In this document: positions 1-9,357 of the stretch, piece by piece | Position numbering within the stretch: the stretch's first letter is position 1 | Layout of the letters: every line of letters starts with the position of its first letter | Source: Dehalococcoides mccartyi | GTDB taxonomy: Bacteria; Chloroflexota; Dehalococcoidia; Dehalococcoidales; Dehalococcoidaceae | DNA length: 64,000 nt | Direction of reading: 5' to 3' | Assembly (NCBI RefSeq): GCF_001889305.1 | Contig: NZ_CP013074.1 | Span: 992,001 to 1,056,000 of the forward strand | Notes under the pieces: model-generated | Databases searched by the model: none | Seen by the model: the letters and a program-made list of their open reading frames with translations, nothing else | Told to the model about the DNA's origin: nothing | Translations under genes and position numbers: made by a program

Positions 1-1034
1 AACCCAACACCGCTCTGGCTCAGGCTTATTATAATAAAAAAGCCGGCATAAAAAGGATTGCCACCGAGACCGGCGCCGGACAGTGGGGTTCTTCGCTGGC
101 TATGGCCTGCAAATTCTTTGATATAGAGTGCAAGGTCTACATGGTAAAGGTCAGCTACAATATGAAACCCTACCGCCGCATTATGATGGAAACCTGGGGT
201 GCCTCTGTCGTACCCAGCCCCAGCCCTGATACCAAGATAGGCCGTGAAATACTTGAACGTGACCCTGAATGCCCCGGCAGCCTGGGTATTGCTATAAGCG
301 AAGCCGTGGAAGACGCCGTAACCCATCCCGGCACCAAGTATGCTTTGGGGAGTGTACTTAACCACGTTCTGCTGCATCAGACTATTATCGGTCAGGAAGC
401 CAAAAAACAGATGGCTATGGCTGACTGCTACCCGGATATCGTGATTGGCTGCGTAGGCGGCGGCTCTAACTTCGGCGGTATAGCCCTGCCTTTTGTAGAA
501 GACAAATTGAACGGCACTCACAAGAATACCCGAATTCTGGCTGTTGAACCCGCCAGCTGCCCTTCTCTGACCAAAGGTCTGGATGCTTATGACTTCGGAG
601 ACGAAGCCGGTATGACACCCATGATGAAAATGTTTACCTTGGGTCACCGGTTCATGCCCCCTCCGGTACATGCCGGCGGTTTGCGCTATCATGGTATGTC
701 ACCCTTACTGTCTCACCTCAGCCGCCTGAAGCTGATTGAGGCCACAGCTGTTAACCAGGTAGAAACCTTTGAAGCTGGCATGCAGTTTGCCCAAACCGAA
801 GGCTTCATAAGCGCACCTGAAACCAATCACGCCATTAGGGCGACCATTGATGAAGCTTTGAAATGCCGTGAAACCGGCGAAGCCAAAACCATACTCTTCT
901 GCCACAGCGGCCATGGCCATGTGGACATGGCTTCTTATGACCTATATCTGCGCGGTAAGTTGAGCAATTATGAATATCCTGCAGAACTGGTAAAAGAGGC
1001 TCAGAAGGGTTTACCCAAAGTAAACGTCAAGTAA
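1..1034 (+). CDS. trpB: Tryptophan synthase beta chain-like protein (TrpB2 type), 5'-truncated by window edge
   Basis: PLP-dependent enzyme that would condense indole with serine in the last step of tryptophan synthesis. The open frame enters from the left edge: the first two bases can be the end of the PLP-lysine codon, because the residues that follow ([15 protein letters not shown]) are those that follow that lysine in TrpB2 proteins. The motif ETGAGQWG and the phosphate-binding loop [10 protein letters not shown] are present. The methionine at 102 is internal. A strong hairpin terminator follows the stop. The TrpB2 rather than TrpB1 assignment rests on the AGQWG variant and the long insert after the phosphate loop; the N-terminus is not visible. 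Confidence 0.9.
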   Translation, partial: PNTALAQAYYNKKAGIKRIATETGAGQWGSSLAMACKFFDIECKVYMVKVSYNMKPYRRIMMETWGASVVPSPSPDTKIGREILERDPECPGSLGIAISEAVEDAVTHPGTKYALGSVLNHVLLHQTIIGQEAKKQMAMADCYPDIVIGCVGGGSNFGGIALPFVEDKLNGTHKNTRILAVEPASCPSLTKGLDAYDFGDEAGMTPMMKMFTLGHRFMPPPVHAGGLRYHGMSPLLSHLSRLKLIEATAVNQVETFEAGMQFAQTEGFISAPETNHAIRATIDEALKCRETGEAKTILFCHSGHGHVDMASYDLYLRGKLSNYEYPAELVKEAQKGLPKVNVK

Positions 1035-1058
1035 TATTTCTGTCTAAACGTTTTTTTG

Positions 1059-1090
1059 GAGGGAGGGGCTTTTAGCCCCTCCCTCTTTTT
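1059..1090 (+). terminator. Rho-independent terminator after trpB-like gene
   Basis: Eleven-bp perfect stem (gagggaggggc / gcccctccctc) with a 5-nt loop, followed directly by five T. Confidence 0.9.
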
Positions 1091-1114
1091 ATCAATAATT
1101 TCTACACAATTTCC

Positions 1115-1123
1115 TGCTATAAT
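1115..1123 (+). promoter_or_regulatory. Extended -10 promoter for tandem htrA genes
   Basis: TGCTATAAT is an extended -10 (TGnTATAAT) about 30 nt before the ATG at 1154. No convincing -35 is seen, which is typical for extended -10 promoters. An AGGAAG Shine-Dalgarno lies at 1143-1148. Confidence 0.6.
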
Positions 1124-1153
1124 GAGCACAATAACTCCTTACAGGAAGATGCT

Positions 1154-1969
1154 ATGAAAAAAATTTTCAATAATTTCTTCGGGCTGTTTATTTCAATCAG
1201 TCTGGTACTATCCATGCTTCTGGCACAGGGCTGCGACATACTTCAGGATTTCAACAATTCCCCTGAAGATAACACCCAAAACCAGACTAATGAACAAAAT
1301 TTGCCGGACTACAGCGATGAATTTGGGAGTGTACAAAGTCCAGTTAATTTCGTAAATGCAGTAAAAGCGGTAAAACCCTCGGTAGTAGCTATAAATGTAG
1401 AGCTGGTCACCCGTGATATATTTGGGAGGACAGTAGTAGAACAGGCTGCCGGCTCCGGCTGGATTATAGATTCAAACGGGATTATCGTAACTAATAACCA
1501 CGTGGTGGAGGACGCCACCAGCATAACAGTAACCCTGGATGACGGGCGCACCTTTAACTCGGTAGCGGTACGCACTTACCCGGCCAACGACCTGGCGGTG
1601 ATAAAGATAGATGCCACCAATCTGCCCGCAGTCAAGCTGGGTGATGCATCTAAACTGGCGGTAGGAGAACCGGTGGCCGCCATAGGTAATGCACTGGGTA
1701 TGGGTATTTCCATGACCGGCGGCTGGATAAGCCGGCTAAATACCACTGTTCAGTTTAGCGATACCGAAAGCCTGACCGGGCTTATAGAAACCGATGCCGC
1801 TATAAATCCGGGTAACTCCGGCGGTCCGCTGGTTAACTATTTGGGTGAAGTGATAGGCATAACCAGTGCTAAAATACAGGAGATAGGAGTGGAGGGTATT
1901 GGCTATGCTATCAGCCTTTACATAGCTTTGCCCATTATCAATAACCTTATCTCCCAGCTGCCTGCTTGA
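1154..1969 (+). CDS. HtrA/DegP-like trypsin-fold serine protease, lipoprotein, no PDZ domain
   Basis: Exported protease of the HtrA family (271 aa). A signal peptide ends in a lipobox with Cys27, so it is probably membrane anchored outside the cell. The catalytic triad is visible: His116 in NNHVVED, Asp146 in NDLAVIKID and Ser222 in GNSGGPLVN. The protein stops right after the protease domain, so the usual C-terminal PDZ domain is missing. It is followed with overlapping codons by a close paralogue that has the PDZ. HtrA proteases degrade or refold damaged exported proteins; the substrate here is unknown. Confidence 0.9.
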   Translation: MKKIFNNFFGLFISISLVLSMLLAQGCDILQDFNNSPEDNTQNQTNEQNLPDYSDEFGSVQSPVNFVNAVKAVKPSVVAINVELVTRDIFGRTVVEQAAGSGWIIDSNGIIVTNNHVVEDATSITVTLDDGRTFNSVAVRTYPANDLAVIKIDATNLPAVKLGDASKLAVGEPVAAIGNALGMGISMTGGWISRLNTTVQFSDTESLTGLIETDAAINPGNSGGPLVNYLGEVIGITSAKIQEIGVEGIGYAISLYIALPIINNLISQLPA

Positions 1970-1977
1970 GAAAAACC

Positions 1978-3111
1978 ATGAAAAAGAACCAAAAATTGCT
2001 AAGCCTGTTTCTAAGCATACTGCTTGCTGCTACCGTCTTTACGGGTGGGGGCTGCGATTACTTGTCCCAGCCTATAAACTCTGACAATACGAACGATACC
2101 AATAACACTTCCCTCCCTATTGACACAGACTGGACTTTCCCCACTCCCCAGCAGAATCTGCCGAAACTCGCAAACTACGCCATGGTGGTTGCGATGGTGA
2201 AACCGGCAGTAGTTGCAATAGATGTGAAGTATACCACCCAGGACATATTCGGACGACAGACTATCTCTGTAGTTTCGGGTTCGGGTTTCATAATAGACCC
2301 CAACGGCTACATTATTACCAACAACCACGTAGTTGAAGGCGGAAGCACTGTCACCGTCACCCTTTCAGACGGCCGTACCTTTACCGCCAGCCAGGTGGTA
2401 ACAGACTCACGCACAGACCTGGCGGTAATCAAAGTGGATACACTGGGTGAAGACCTGCCGTTTGTATATATAGGTGATTCGTCAGCTTTGGAAGTAGGCG
2501 AACCGGTGGCGGCTATCGGCAATGCCCTGGGGCTGGGGATAACCATGAAAGGCGGCTGGATAAGCCGGCTGGATGCCCAGATAACCGTTGACCAAAGTGT
2601 CACCCTGTACGGGCTGATAGGTACAGATGTAGCCATAAACGAAGGCAATTCCGGCGGCCCGCTGGTAAATATGGCAGGTGAGGTTATCGGCATTACCTCT
2701 GCCAAAATAGCTGAAGTGGGGGTGGAAGGGGTAGGCTACGCTATAAATATAAACTCCGCCCGCACCTTTATTGAAGAACTTGTTAACAAAGGCTATATTA
2801 CCCGTCCTTTTATGGGAGTGGCCGGCATACTGACCGTAGACAATTCAATCCAGTCATACTTCAGGCTGGGCATAGACAGAGGGGTGCTTATCCGGGGTGT
2901 ATCTGAAGGTGGACCTGCCGAAAAAGCAGGGCTAATGGCAAATGATGTTATTCTGGCCATAAACGGCCAGCCAGTGCTGACTGATGAAGAACTGATACTG
3001 GCTATCCACGGCAAAAAGGTAGGAGATAAAATAGAGGTCAGCTATTTCCGGGACGGAGTAACCACTACTGTCACTCTGACACTGACAGAGACCCCGCCGC
3101 CGGAAAGCTAG
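1978..3111 (+). CDS. HtrA/DegP-like serine protease with PDZ domain, lipoprotein
   Basis: Second HtrA protease, about 377 aa from ATG 1978. A TTG at 1966, overlapping the previous TGA as TTGA, is an alternative start and would translationally couple the two genes. Lipobox ends in GGGC. The triad is in TNNHVVEG, RTDLAVIKVD and GNSGGPLVN. A single PDZ domain follows (GVLIRGVSEGGPAEKAGL, then DVILAINGQPV). It is strongly similar to the upstream protein, so the pair is a tandem duplication in which the first copy lacks the PDZ. Both are likely transcribed from the promoter at 1115. Confidence 0.9.
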   Translation: MKKNQKLLSLFLSILLAATVFTGGGCDYLSQPINSDNTNDTNNTSLPIDTDWTFPTPQQNLPKLANYAMVVAMVKPAVVAIDVKYTTQDIFGRQTISVVSGSGFIIDPNGYIITNNHVVEGGSTVTVTLSDGRTFTASQVVTDSRTDLAVIKVDTLGEDLPFVYIGDSSALEVGEPVAAIGNALGLGITMKGGWISRLDAQITVDQSVTLYGLIGTDVAINEGNSGGPLVNMAGEVIGITSAKIAEVGVEGVGYAININSARTFIEELVNKGYITRPFMGVAGILTVDNSIQSYFRLGIDRGVLIRGVSEGGPAEKAGLMANDVILAINGQPVLTDEELILAIHGKKVGDKIEVSYFRDGVTTTVTLTLTETPPPES

Positions 3112-3123
3112 TTTTTTAGTTTT

Positions 3124-6100
3124 TTAGCGTGCCACCCACAGGCTTAGGGAGTGGCCATCAATATCCAGACTTTCAGCATACGCCCCTTCGGGGGCGTTTC
3201 CATTTATAAGCCGGCTGGAAAGTGTTTCTTTCTTTATATATTCGCTATGCATCTGGATAACACTATCCAGATATTCATCAGCCTGATAATAAGTATTTAT
3301 ATAATCTGCAATCTCAAATCCGGCAGATTTCCGCATGGTCTGCAAACGGTGGACAATCTCGCGGGCAGTGCCTTCTGCCAGTAGTTCGGGTGAAAGCCCG
3401 GTATAGACCGCTACTGTATAAGCCCCCTCGGTACTGGCGGCATAGTTTTTCTCCGGTATAACTGTGCCCGGCTCTTCCACTGCCAAAGCCTTTACATTCA
3501 GCTCTTCCAGCACTTGTTCGGCCAGACGCATAAGTCCTGTTCTTTCACTAGCGGAAGCCAGTACCACCCGTACCTCAGCCAATGGCTGGCGAACTTTGAG
3601 AGCCGCTTTGCTTCGGGCAGAACGCCCCATACTGGAAACCCTCATTACCAGCCGTATTTCGTTATCCAATTGTTCGTCTATAAGCACTGTGTCCGCCACC
3701 GGAAAATCCGTCAGGTGGACACTTTCCAAAGCAGACGGGTCTGCTGAAAGCACCAGGTTCTGGTAGAGTTCTTCGGCTACGAACGGGGTAAAGGGAGCCA
3801 GCAGCCTGGAAAGGGTAACCAGACAGGTATACAAAGCCTGATAGGCTGAAAGTTTGTCGGCATCATTTTCGCTCTTCCAGAAACGGCGGCGGCTGCGGCG
3901 GACATACCAGTTGGAAAGGTATCCCACAAAATCTTCAATCCGCCGTCCGGCCTGAGTGGGGTCATAATTATCCAGCCCCTTATCCACATCCAGCACCAGC
4001 TGGTTAAGCTCGGATAAAATCCACCTGTCCAGTTCGGGCACTTCGCCTTCCAGATACTTTTCCGAAGGGGTAAAGCTATCTATATTGGCGTAGGTAACGA
4101 AAAATGAATATACGTTCCAGAGCATCAGCAGGAACTGGCGGGTTACCTCGCCCACCAGTTTTTCGGAAAAGCGTCTGGCATTTCCGGGAGGAGCCGCGGT
4201 ATAGAAATACCAGCGGACAGCGTCTGCTCCGTATTTATCCAGCACCGTAGCCGGCTGAATAACATTATTTCTGGACTTGCTCATTTTTTCGCCGCGCTCA
4301 TCCAGTATATGCCCCAAACAGATTACATTCTGATAACAGGGGCGGTTGAATATCAGGGTAGAAATAGCATGCAAACTGTAAAACCAGCCGCGTGTTTGGT
4401 CTACAGCCTCACAGATATAGTCAGCAGGGAAACGCCCGTCTTTGGCAATAGACCTGCTTTCGGGCTCAAAGGGGTAATGGTACTGGGCAACCGGCATAGC
4501 CCCGGAGTCATACCAGCAGTCCATAACCTCGGTAACCCGTTTCATATTCCCGCCGCATTTATCACAGTCATAAATCCACTCGTCTACATATGGGCGGTGG
4601 ATATCCAGTTTTTCCTGCATGCCTTTAAAATTCGGCTTGGCTTTGAGTTCGTCAATCCCGCCGACACACTCCGTCCGGCCGCACTTTTCACACCGCCAGA
4701 TGGGTACAGGCGTTCCCCAGTAACGCTCGCGGGAAAAAGCCCAGTCAATATTATTTTCCAGCCAGTCTCCAAAACGGCCGTCTTTTATATGTTCGGGATA
4801 CCAGTTTATCTGCTGGTTGCCCTTTATCAGTTCGTCTCTGACCGCGGTAGTCCGTATGTACCAGCTTTGCTTGGCATAATAAATAAGCGGGGAATCACAC
4901 CGCCAGCAGAACGGATAGGTATGGTGCATACGTTCATTACGGAACATCAGCCCACGCTCTTTAAGGTTGCGGGAGATATCCTTGTCCGCTTCTTTAACGA
5001 ATTTGCCGGCAAACGGGTAACTGCCGGTTATCCTGCCCTGCAAATCCACGTGGTGGACAAATTTTAGCCCGTACTTCACCCCGGATTCATAGTCCAGTTC
5101 ACCATAAGCCGGAGCAGTATGGACTATACCCGTGCCATCATCCATGGATACATAGCTGGTGGTTATTACCGGATAAAGCAGTTCTTCAGAAACACCTGTC
5201 TCAGAGTTATCCTTCATATTTCTTACAGGAATACCGAATTCCCGCGGGTCAAACAGCGGCTTATAAAAAAGCCCACTAAGGTCACTGCCCAGGCATTCCC
5301 CCGCTACGGGATTTTCTGCCAGTTTAAGGGCTGACAGACGTGGTTTGGCCAGTATCATATAGTAGTCCGTCATATCCAGTATGACATACTGGTCCGCAGC
5401 GGATACCGCCAGCGCGGTATTGGCGGGTAAAGTCCAGGGGGTAGTAGTCCAGGCCAGCAGGTAAAGCGGTTTGTCAGCCGGGTAAGCCCATTTCTTTGCC
5501 AAACCTGCCTTAGCCAGACTTTCTTTGGCTATTTCAAATTTCACAAATACGGAAGGGTCTTCGGTATTATCCTTATATCCCTGCGCCACCTCATGAGAGC
5601 TTAGCGAAGTGCCGCAGCGCGGGCAATGTGGGGTAACCCTATGCCCCTGATACACTAGTCCCTTGTCCCACATTTGCTTAAGCGCCCACCAGCCGCTCTC
5701 TATATAATTGTTATCCATAGTTATATAGGCATTGTCCAGATCCACCCAGTAGGCAATCCGTTCGGTCAGCTTGTTCCATTCGGACACATATTTAAAAACG
5801 CTGGAACGGCAACGGGCATTAAACTCAGCAATGCCGTACTTTTCAATATCATTTTTGCTAGTAAATCCCAGTTCTTTTTCCACCTCAAGCTCAACCGGCA
5901 AACCATGGGTATCCCAGCCGCCAATCCTGGGGGCATAATAACCCTTCATAACCTTGTAGCGGGGTATGACGTCCTTAAAAACCCGTGAAAGAACATGGTG
6001 AATACCCGGACGTCCGTTGGCAGTGGGCGGCCCTTCGTACAGGGTAAAACGCTTGCCGTCACGGCGGTTTTCAATGCTCTTTTTGAATACGCCCTTGTCC

Positions 6101-6168
6101 TGCCAAAGTTTCAGGATATCTTCTTCCATCTGGGGGAAGTTTTGTCTGGGATTCACAGCCTTAAACAT
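3124..6168 (-). CDS. ileS: Isoleucyl-tRNA synthetase (type 2-like)
   Basis: Class I aminoacyl-tRNA synthetase charging tRNA-Ile; 1014 aa. The HIGH-type motif is GIHH (residues 55-58, in PTANGRPGIHH) and KMSKS is at about residue 625 (GEKMSKSRNNV). Cys pairs (CPRCGTSL, RCEKCGRTEC, CDKCGGNM) suggest bound zinc. The extended length and the CP1 editing-region sequence resemble eukaryote-like IleS2 enzymes, some of which are less sensitive to mupirocin; the subtype is inference. It is expressed from its own T-box leader, which begins just beyond the jag stop codon. It converges on the second htrA with only 12 bp between stops. Confidence 0.95.
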   Translation of the reverse strand: MFKAVNPRQNFPQMEEDILKLWQDKGVFKKSIENRRDGKRFTLYEGPPTANGRPGIHHVLSRVFKDVIPRYKVMKGYYAPRIGGWDTHGLPVELEVEKELGFTSKNDIEKYGIAEFNARCRSSVFKYVSEWNKLTERIAYWVDLDNAYITMDNNYIESGWWALKQMWDKGLVYQGHRVTPHCPRCGTSLSSHEVAQGYKDNTEDPSVFVKFEIAKESLAKAGLAKKWAYPADKPLYLLAWTTTPWTLPANTALAVSAADQYVILDMTDYYMILAKPRLSALKLAENPVAGECLGSDLSGLFYKPLFDPREFGIPVRNMKDNSETGVSEELLYPVITTSYVSMDDGTGIVHTAPAYGELDYESGVKYGLKFVHHVDLQGRITGSYPFAGKFVKEADKDISRNLKERGLMFRNERMHHTYPFCWRCDSPLIYYAKQSWYIRTTAVRDELIKGNQQINWYPEHIKDGRFGDWLENNIDWAFSRERYWGTPVPIWRCEKCGRTECVGGIDELKAKPNFKGMQEKLDIHRPYVDEWIYDCDKCGGNMKRVTEVMDCWYDSGAMPVAQYHYPFEPESRSIAKDGRFPADYICEAVDQTRGWFYSLHAISTLIFNRPCYQNVICLGHILDERGEKMSKSRNNVIQPATVLDKYGADAVRWYFYTAAPPGNARRFSEKLVGEVTRQFLLMLWNVYSFFVTYANIDSFTPSEKYLEGEVPELDRWILSELNQLVLDVDKGLDNYDPTQAGRRIEDFVGYLSNWYVRRSRRRFWKSENDADKLSAYQALYTCLVTLSRLLAPFTPFVAEELYQNLVLSADPSALESVHLTDFPVADTVLIDEQLDNEIRLVMRVSSMGRSARSKAALKVRQPLAEVRVVLASASERTGLMRLAEQVLEELNVKALAVEEPGTVIPEKNYAASTEGAYTVAVYTGLSPELLAEGTAREIVHRLQTMRKSAGFEIADYINTYYQADEYLDSVIQMHSEYIKKETLSSRLINGNAPEGAYAESLDIDGHSLSLWVAR

Positions 6169-6180
6169 TCATCACCTCTT

Positions 6181-6456
6181 AAAAAAGAAAATCCCGTCCT
6201 TATCAGGGACGGGACTATAAGCCCGCGGTACCACCCCGCTTCCCCCGCTTTAAAGCAGAGGCTCTCATAAGGGCACTAACATGCCCCGCTTATGATAACG
6301 GGTAGCGAACCCGGCCAGGTCTACTTAGCCGAAAGGCTTTTCGGCTGGCGGCTCAGGAGTGATTTTCGGGATAACCGCGGGAAGGTCTGCTTTCACCGTA
6401 CCAGACTCGCTGCTGCACCGCAGATAACCTACTCTTCTCCGTCAAGGCCTTTTGTA
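6181..6456 (-). promoter_or_regulatory. T-box leader controlling ileS
   Basis: Senses uncharged tRNA-Ile and antiterminates ileS. On the minus strand the T-box core GGTGGTACCGCG lies at about 6224-6236. A terminator follows at 6181-6214 (stem TCCCGTCC/GGACGGGA, then a T-rich run). At the 5' end stem I shows an AGAGTAGG segment facing a loop carrying ATC, closed by GGAG/CTCC. The ATC at 6361-6363 is the likely Ile specifier codon. The terminator and the T-box cannot both form their long-range pairs, as expected. Confidence 0.9.
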
Positions 6457-6462
6457 AGGTTT

Positions 6463-6491
6463 ATTGTACTATTCTTTTAAGACTACCACAA
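6463..6491 (-). promoter_or_regulatory. Putative promoter of ileS T-box transcript
   Basis: TACAAT (6463-6468) is 17 nt from a weak -35 TTGTGG (6486-6491) lying within the 3' end of jag. The predicted start near 6456 gives a full T-box leader. Confidence 0.45.
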
Positions 6492-7149
6492 CTTTTCTTG
6501 ATTCACCAAAGCCAACGCTCTGGGTAGTCACTTCGTCATCATCAGCTAATGCCAGATGAATAATCCGCCGTTCATAAGCAGGCATAGGCTCAAGTGAAAA
6601 AGGCATACGCCGCAATTTTACCTGTTCGGCTGTTCTCCAAGCCAAAACCTGAAGGGAACTTAGGCGGCGTTGCCGGTAACCATTTACGTCAACTACCACC
6701 GGTTCAAATCTGCCCAACTGGTGGGAAAGCATCAGCCTCACCACTTGCTGCAAACTTATGAGAGTCTGACCCTTGCGTCCTATCAGGATACCCAAGTCTT
6801 CGCCCACAATGTTCAAAACAGTACTCGGCTGTGATTCCTCATCGGTAACCATCTTTTCAGGCAGGATATCTACATAGGCTTCGATATCCATCTTGTCCAG
6901 TAGGGTTTCCAGAATATTTTGTGCTAGATCGCCTGCATCCATCTGGTTGCCCGGCGCAATATCATCATCGTATTCATTTTCAATAAGATGCAGGCAGACC
7001 CTTGCATCTTCCCCGCGCAGACCCAGTAACCCATGCCTGCCTTCAGACAGAACCTCTACCTCAACTTCGTCTCGGCTTACGTTTAGCTGATTTAGCCCCA
7101 GTTTTATTGCTTCCTCCACCGTCTTGGCGCTCGTCTCGACCTTTTTCAT
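6469..7149 (-). CDS. jag: Jag/KhpB RNA-binding protein (SpoIIIJ-associated)
   Basis: Cytosolic RNA-binding protein of 226 aa with three parts in the usual order: a Jag-N domain (TSAKTVEEAIKLGLNQL at the start), a KH-like domain with the GxxG-type loop IGRKGQTL, and a C-terminal R3H domain (EPMPAYERRIIHLAL). The Jag-N domain begins only a few residues after the ATG at 7149, so that start is well supported. The first 89 nt therefore overlap the 3' end of yidC in another frame. The yidC-jag pairing is conserved across bacteria. Confidence 0.92.
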   Translation of the reverse strand: MKKVETSAKTVEEAIKLGLNQLNVSRDEVEVEVLSEGRHGLLGLRGEDARVCLHLIENEYDDDIAPGNQMDAGDLAQNILETLLDKMDIEAYVDILPEKMVTDEESQPSTVLNIVGEDLGILIGRKGQTLISLQQVVRLMLSHQLGRFEPVVVDVNGYRQRRLSSLQVLAWRTAEQVKLRRMPFSLEPMPAYERRIIHLALADDDEVTTQSVGFGESRKVVVVLKE

Positions 7150-8008
7150 CTATACTACCTTCCATCTGCTTACCTTTGGCCGAAGAATCAATCAACTGAC
7201 CAGACGGAGTTGCAGTTCTTTTTTCAGTTTTATATGTGTTTCCCGACCGTACCTGCCGGCCGCCGCGGAAATAGGAAATGACTTTTTCGGCCATAGGTTC
7301 AAGCTGTCCCCAACCAGTAATGAAATACTGCATTATGATACCCACTATGGCAGAAACGAACCAGTAGAAAGCCAGACCACTGGGGAAAGAGAGCGAGAAG
7401 AAGAAGAACATGAACGGCATCATGAAACTCATCATCTGCCCCTGAGCTGCCTGCTGCTGATTAATAGCTTTGGGGGTAGACATTTTCTGCTGGACATACA
7501 TGCTTACACCCACCAGCAAAGCCAAGGCAAAGTCCGGAAGGGAAAGATCCATCCAGAGGAAATGATTGCTGAGCGGCAGGGTTTGGTAAACTACCGGCCA
7601 TGAATAAAGATGATCAGCCAGATTCATAAAGTCTTCGGGAGTAACAGCCAATACTCTCACAATAGCCTGATACAAGGCTATCCAGATAGGAAACTGAATG
7701 AGCATGGGAACCAGACAACCGGTAGGTGAAACACCGGACTCTTTGTAGAGCTTCATTTGCTCTTCGGCCAGTTTCTGGCGGTCATTACCGTGCTTTTTCT
7801 TCAAAGCTTCCATATGTACGGTAATTTCCTGCATCTTCTTGGTGGCCGTAAGCTGTTTTCGGTTAAGCGGCCAGAGTGCCAGCCTTATAACCACAGTCAG
7901 CACAATAACTGTCAGCCCGAAACTTCCCCATAAATTGTGGGAAAGCCAGACCATGCCGTTTATCATCGGCGAAAGTATTACTAAATCCCAAATAGCACCA
8001 ATATCCAA
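7061..8008 (-). CDS. yidC: YidC/Oxa1-family membrane protein insertase
   Basis: Inserts and folds membrane proteins, alone or with SecYEG. It is 315 aa with about five membrane segments: one near residues 10-40, the conserved pair after the basic loop (QFPIWIALYQAIVRV), and the last two around MMPFMFFFFSLSFPSGLAFYW. The conserved Arg in the first helix (VIRLALWPLN) is present. It ends in a basic tail (KTGAKSAKRKPRRS) of the kind that contacts ribosomes. That tail is coded by the same DNA that encodes the Jag N-terminus. It lacks the large periplasmic domain of proteobacterial YidC. Confidence 0.95.
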   Translation of the reverse strand: MDIGAIWDLVILSPMINGMVWLSHNLWGSFGLTVIVLTVVIRLALWPLNRKQLTATKKMQEITVHMEALKKKHGNDRQKLAEEQMKLYKESGVSPTGCLVPMLIQFPIWIALYQAIVRVLAVTPEDFMNLADHLYSWPVVYQTLPLSNHFLWMDLSLPDFALALLVGVSMYVQQKMSTPKAINQQQAAQGQMMSFMMPFMFFFFSLSFPSGLAFYWFVSAIVGIIMQYFITGWGQLEPMAEKVISYFRGGRQVRSGNTYKTEKRTATPSGQLIDSSAKGKQMEGSIDEKGRDERQDGGGSNKTGAKSAKRKPRRS

Positions 8009-8019
8009 CGACTACCTCG

Positions 8020-9135
8020 CTAACTTACTACAAAAGTCCAGATTATAGTACGGCTCTCCGGATTTATAGCATATACAGTTTCATCTTCCTGAGTATGTAT
8101 GTATACAACTTCACCTGACACCGTAACCGGTGCTATCACTTTCAAGGCAAGGTCGGTAACAGCCTTCATTTCCATTGTATTTACATTTATGGAAAAAATC
8201 TTGCCGGTCTTAGTGGCCACAATCACATTGTCACCCAGCAGCGCCGGAGAGGAAGCAACCTCGTCAGTCATATCAATGACTTTAATCTGGGAACCAGTCA
8301 AAGCATCCAGTACATAGGTGTTGCCGTCCAGATTGGGGGCAAAAACTTTGCCGTCAGCCACAACCGGGGTTGCCCAGAACCAGTTGGGTGATTCAAAGAC
8401 CCATTTCTGGCTGCCGTCTTCCAAATCCAGAGCGTACAGATTGCGGTCAAAACAGCCCACATAAACAACGCCGTTATCCACTACCGGGGCGCTGGCAAAG
8501 GGGCTTTGGGTTTCAAACGTCCAAACAGGGCTGCCTGTGTTGATATCCAAGGCATATACCTTTTTATCAAAACCGGGTACTATAACTAAATCTCCATCAA
8601 CCACCGGAGAAGCCCAAATCTTGGCACCGGTCTGATATTCCCAAACCTTCTGACCGTCTGCCTTGCTCAGGGCATAAACAACACCATTAGTGTCTGCAAA
8701 AAAGATTTTATCTCCGTTAGGGGCAATACCGCTGACAATAGCGGATAGTGACCCTGTTCCGGGGTAAACCCACTTCAGACTGCCATCAGCCTGATTATAA
8801 GCATAAACTTTGCCGCCGTAGGTAGAAATATAGATAACACCGTCCGAGACTACCGGAGTACCATATATACCCACTGTAGTAACAGCACCAGCACAGCCGC
8901 CGCCGTTGGTGGTAGTCTCCAGAGTCACCTGATAACGAGGAGTGCTGGCATCTTTATTAAGGGCTATAAGTTTACCAGTCATAGAACCAAATATGGCATC
9001 ATTATCAGAGACAAGCACGCCTGACCAACCCAAAGGCTTCTGACTGGCACCCATACAGCCGCTTAAAACGGCCAAAATGCCGATAAGGCTGAACAGCAAA
9101 ACAATTTTTTTGGATATGCGATTGGTTTTGAACAA
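8020..9135 (-). CDS. PQQ-like beta-propeller lipoprotein
   Basis: 371 aa with an N-terminal signal peptide and lipobox (SGC), then repeated blades of the PQQ/BamB type: GVIYISTYGGKVYAYN, DGSLKWVYPG, GVVYVGCFDRNLYAL and similar, about seven in all. It is probably an exported membrane-anchored propeller acting as a protein-binding scaffold. No enzymatic residues were recognised. It lies between yidD and yidC, which are usually adjacent, so a role in handling freshly inserted exported proteins is possible but only inferred from position. BamB proper belongs to an outer-membrane complex that this kind of organism lacks. Confidence 0.8.
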   Translation of the reverse strand: MFKTNRISKKIVLLFSLIGILAVLSGCMGASQKPLGWSGVLVSDNDAIFGSMTGKLIALNKDASTPRYQVTLETTTNGGGCAGAVTTVGIYGTPVVSDGVIYISTYGGKVYAYNQADGSLKWVYPGTGSLSAIVSGIAPNGDKIFFADTNGVVYALSKADGQKVWEYQTGAKIWASPVVDGDLVIVPGFDKKVYALDINTGSPVWTFETQSPFASAPVVDNGVVYVGCFDRNLYALDLEDGSQKWVFESPNWFWATPVVADGKVFAPNLDGNTYVLDALTGSQIKVIDMTDEVASSPALLGDNVIVATKTGKIFSINVNTMEMKAVTDLALKVIAPVTVSGEVVYIHTQEDETVYAINPESRTIIWTFVVS

Positions 9136-9144
9136 TTTTCCGTC

Positions 9145-9357
9145 CTATTCTGGCACTGGGTCGTAGCCACCCTTGTTCAAGGGGTGACAGCGGCTAAGCC
9201 GTTTCACACCCAACCAAATTCCCTTAAAAATTCCGAATCTTTCGATAGCTTCGTAGGTATACTGTGAACAAGTGGGAATAAACCTGCATGAGGAGGGTGC
9301 AGTTTTAGAGTAGGTATTCTGGTATAATCTAATCAGTTTTAAAGCTAGTTTTTTCAT
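9145..9357 (-). CDS. yidD: YidD membrane protein insertion efficiency factor
   Basis: About 70 aa from MKKLALK; an upstream in-frame start at 9387 would add ten residues. Conserved family core: [19 protein letters not shown] and [16 protein letters not shown] small, probably membrane-associated protein that helps YidC. It overlaps the end of rnpA, as is common in the rpmH-rnpA-yidD-yidC cluster. Confidence 0.92.
   Translation of the reverse strand: MKKLALKLIRLYQNTYSKTAPSSCRFIPTCSQYTYEAIERFGIFKGIWLGVKRLSRCHPLNKGGYDPVPE

Noticed and set aside
4309-5067. Long plus-strand open frame (252 codons) inside ileS
   Set aside because: Lies wholly antisense to a clear IleS domain; no ribosome site or family pattern.
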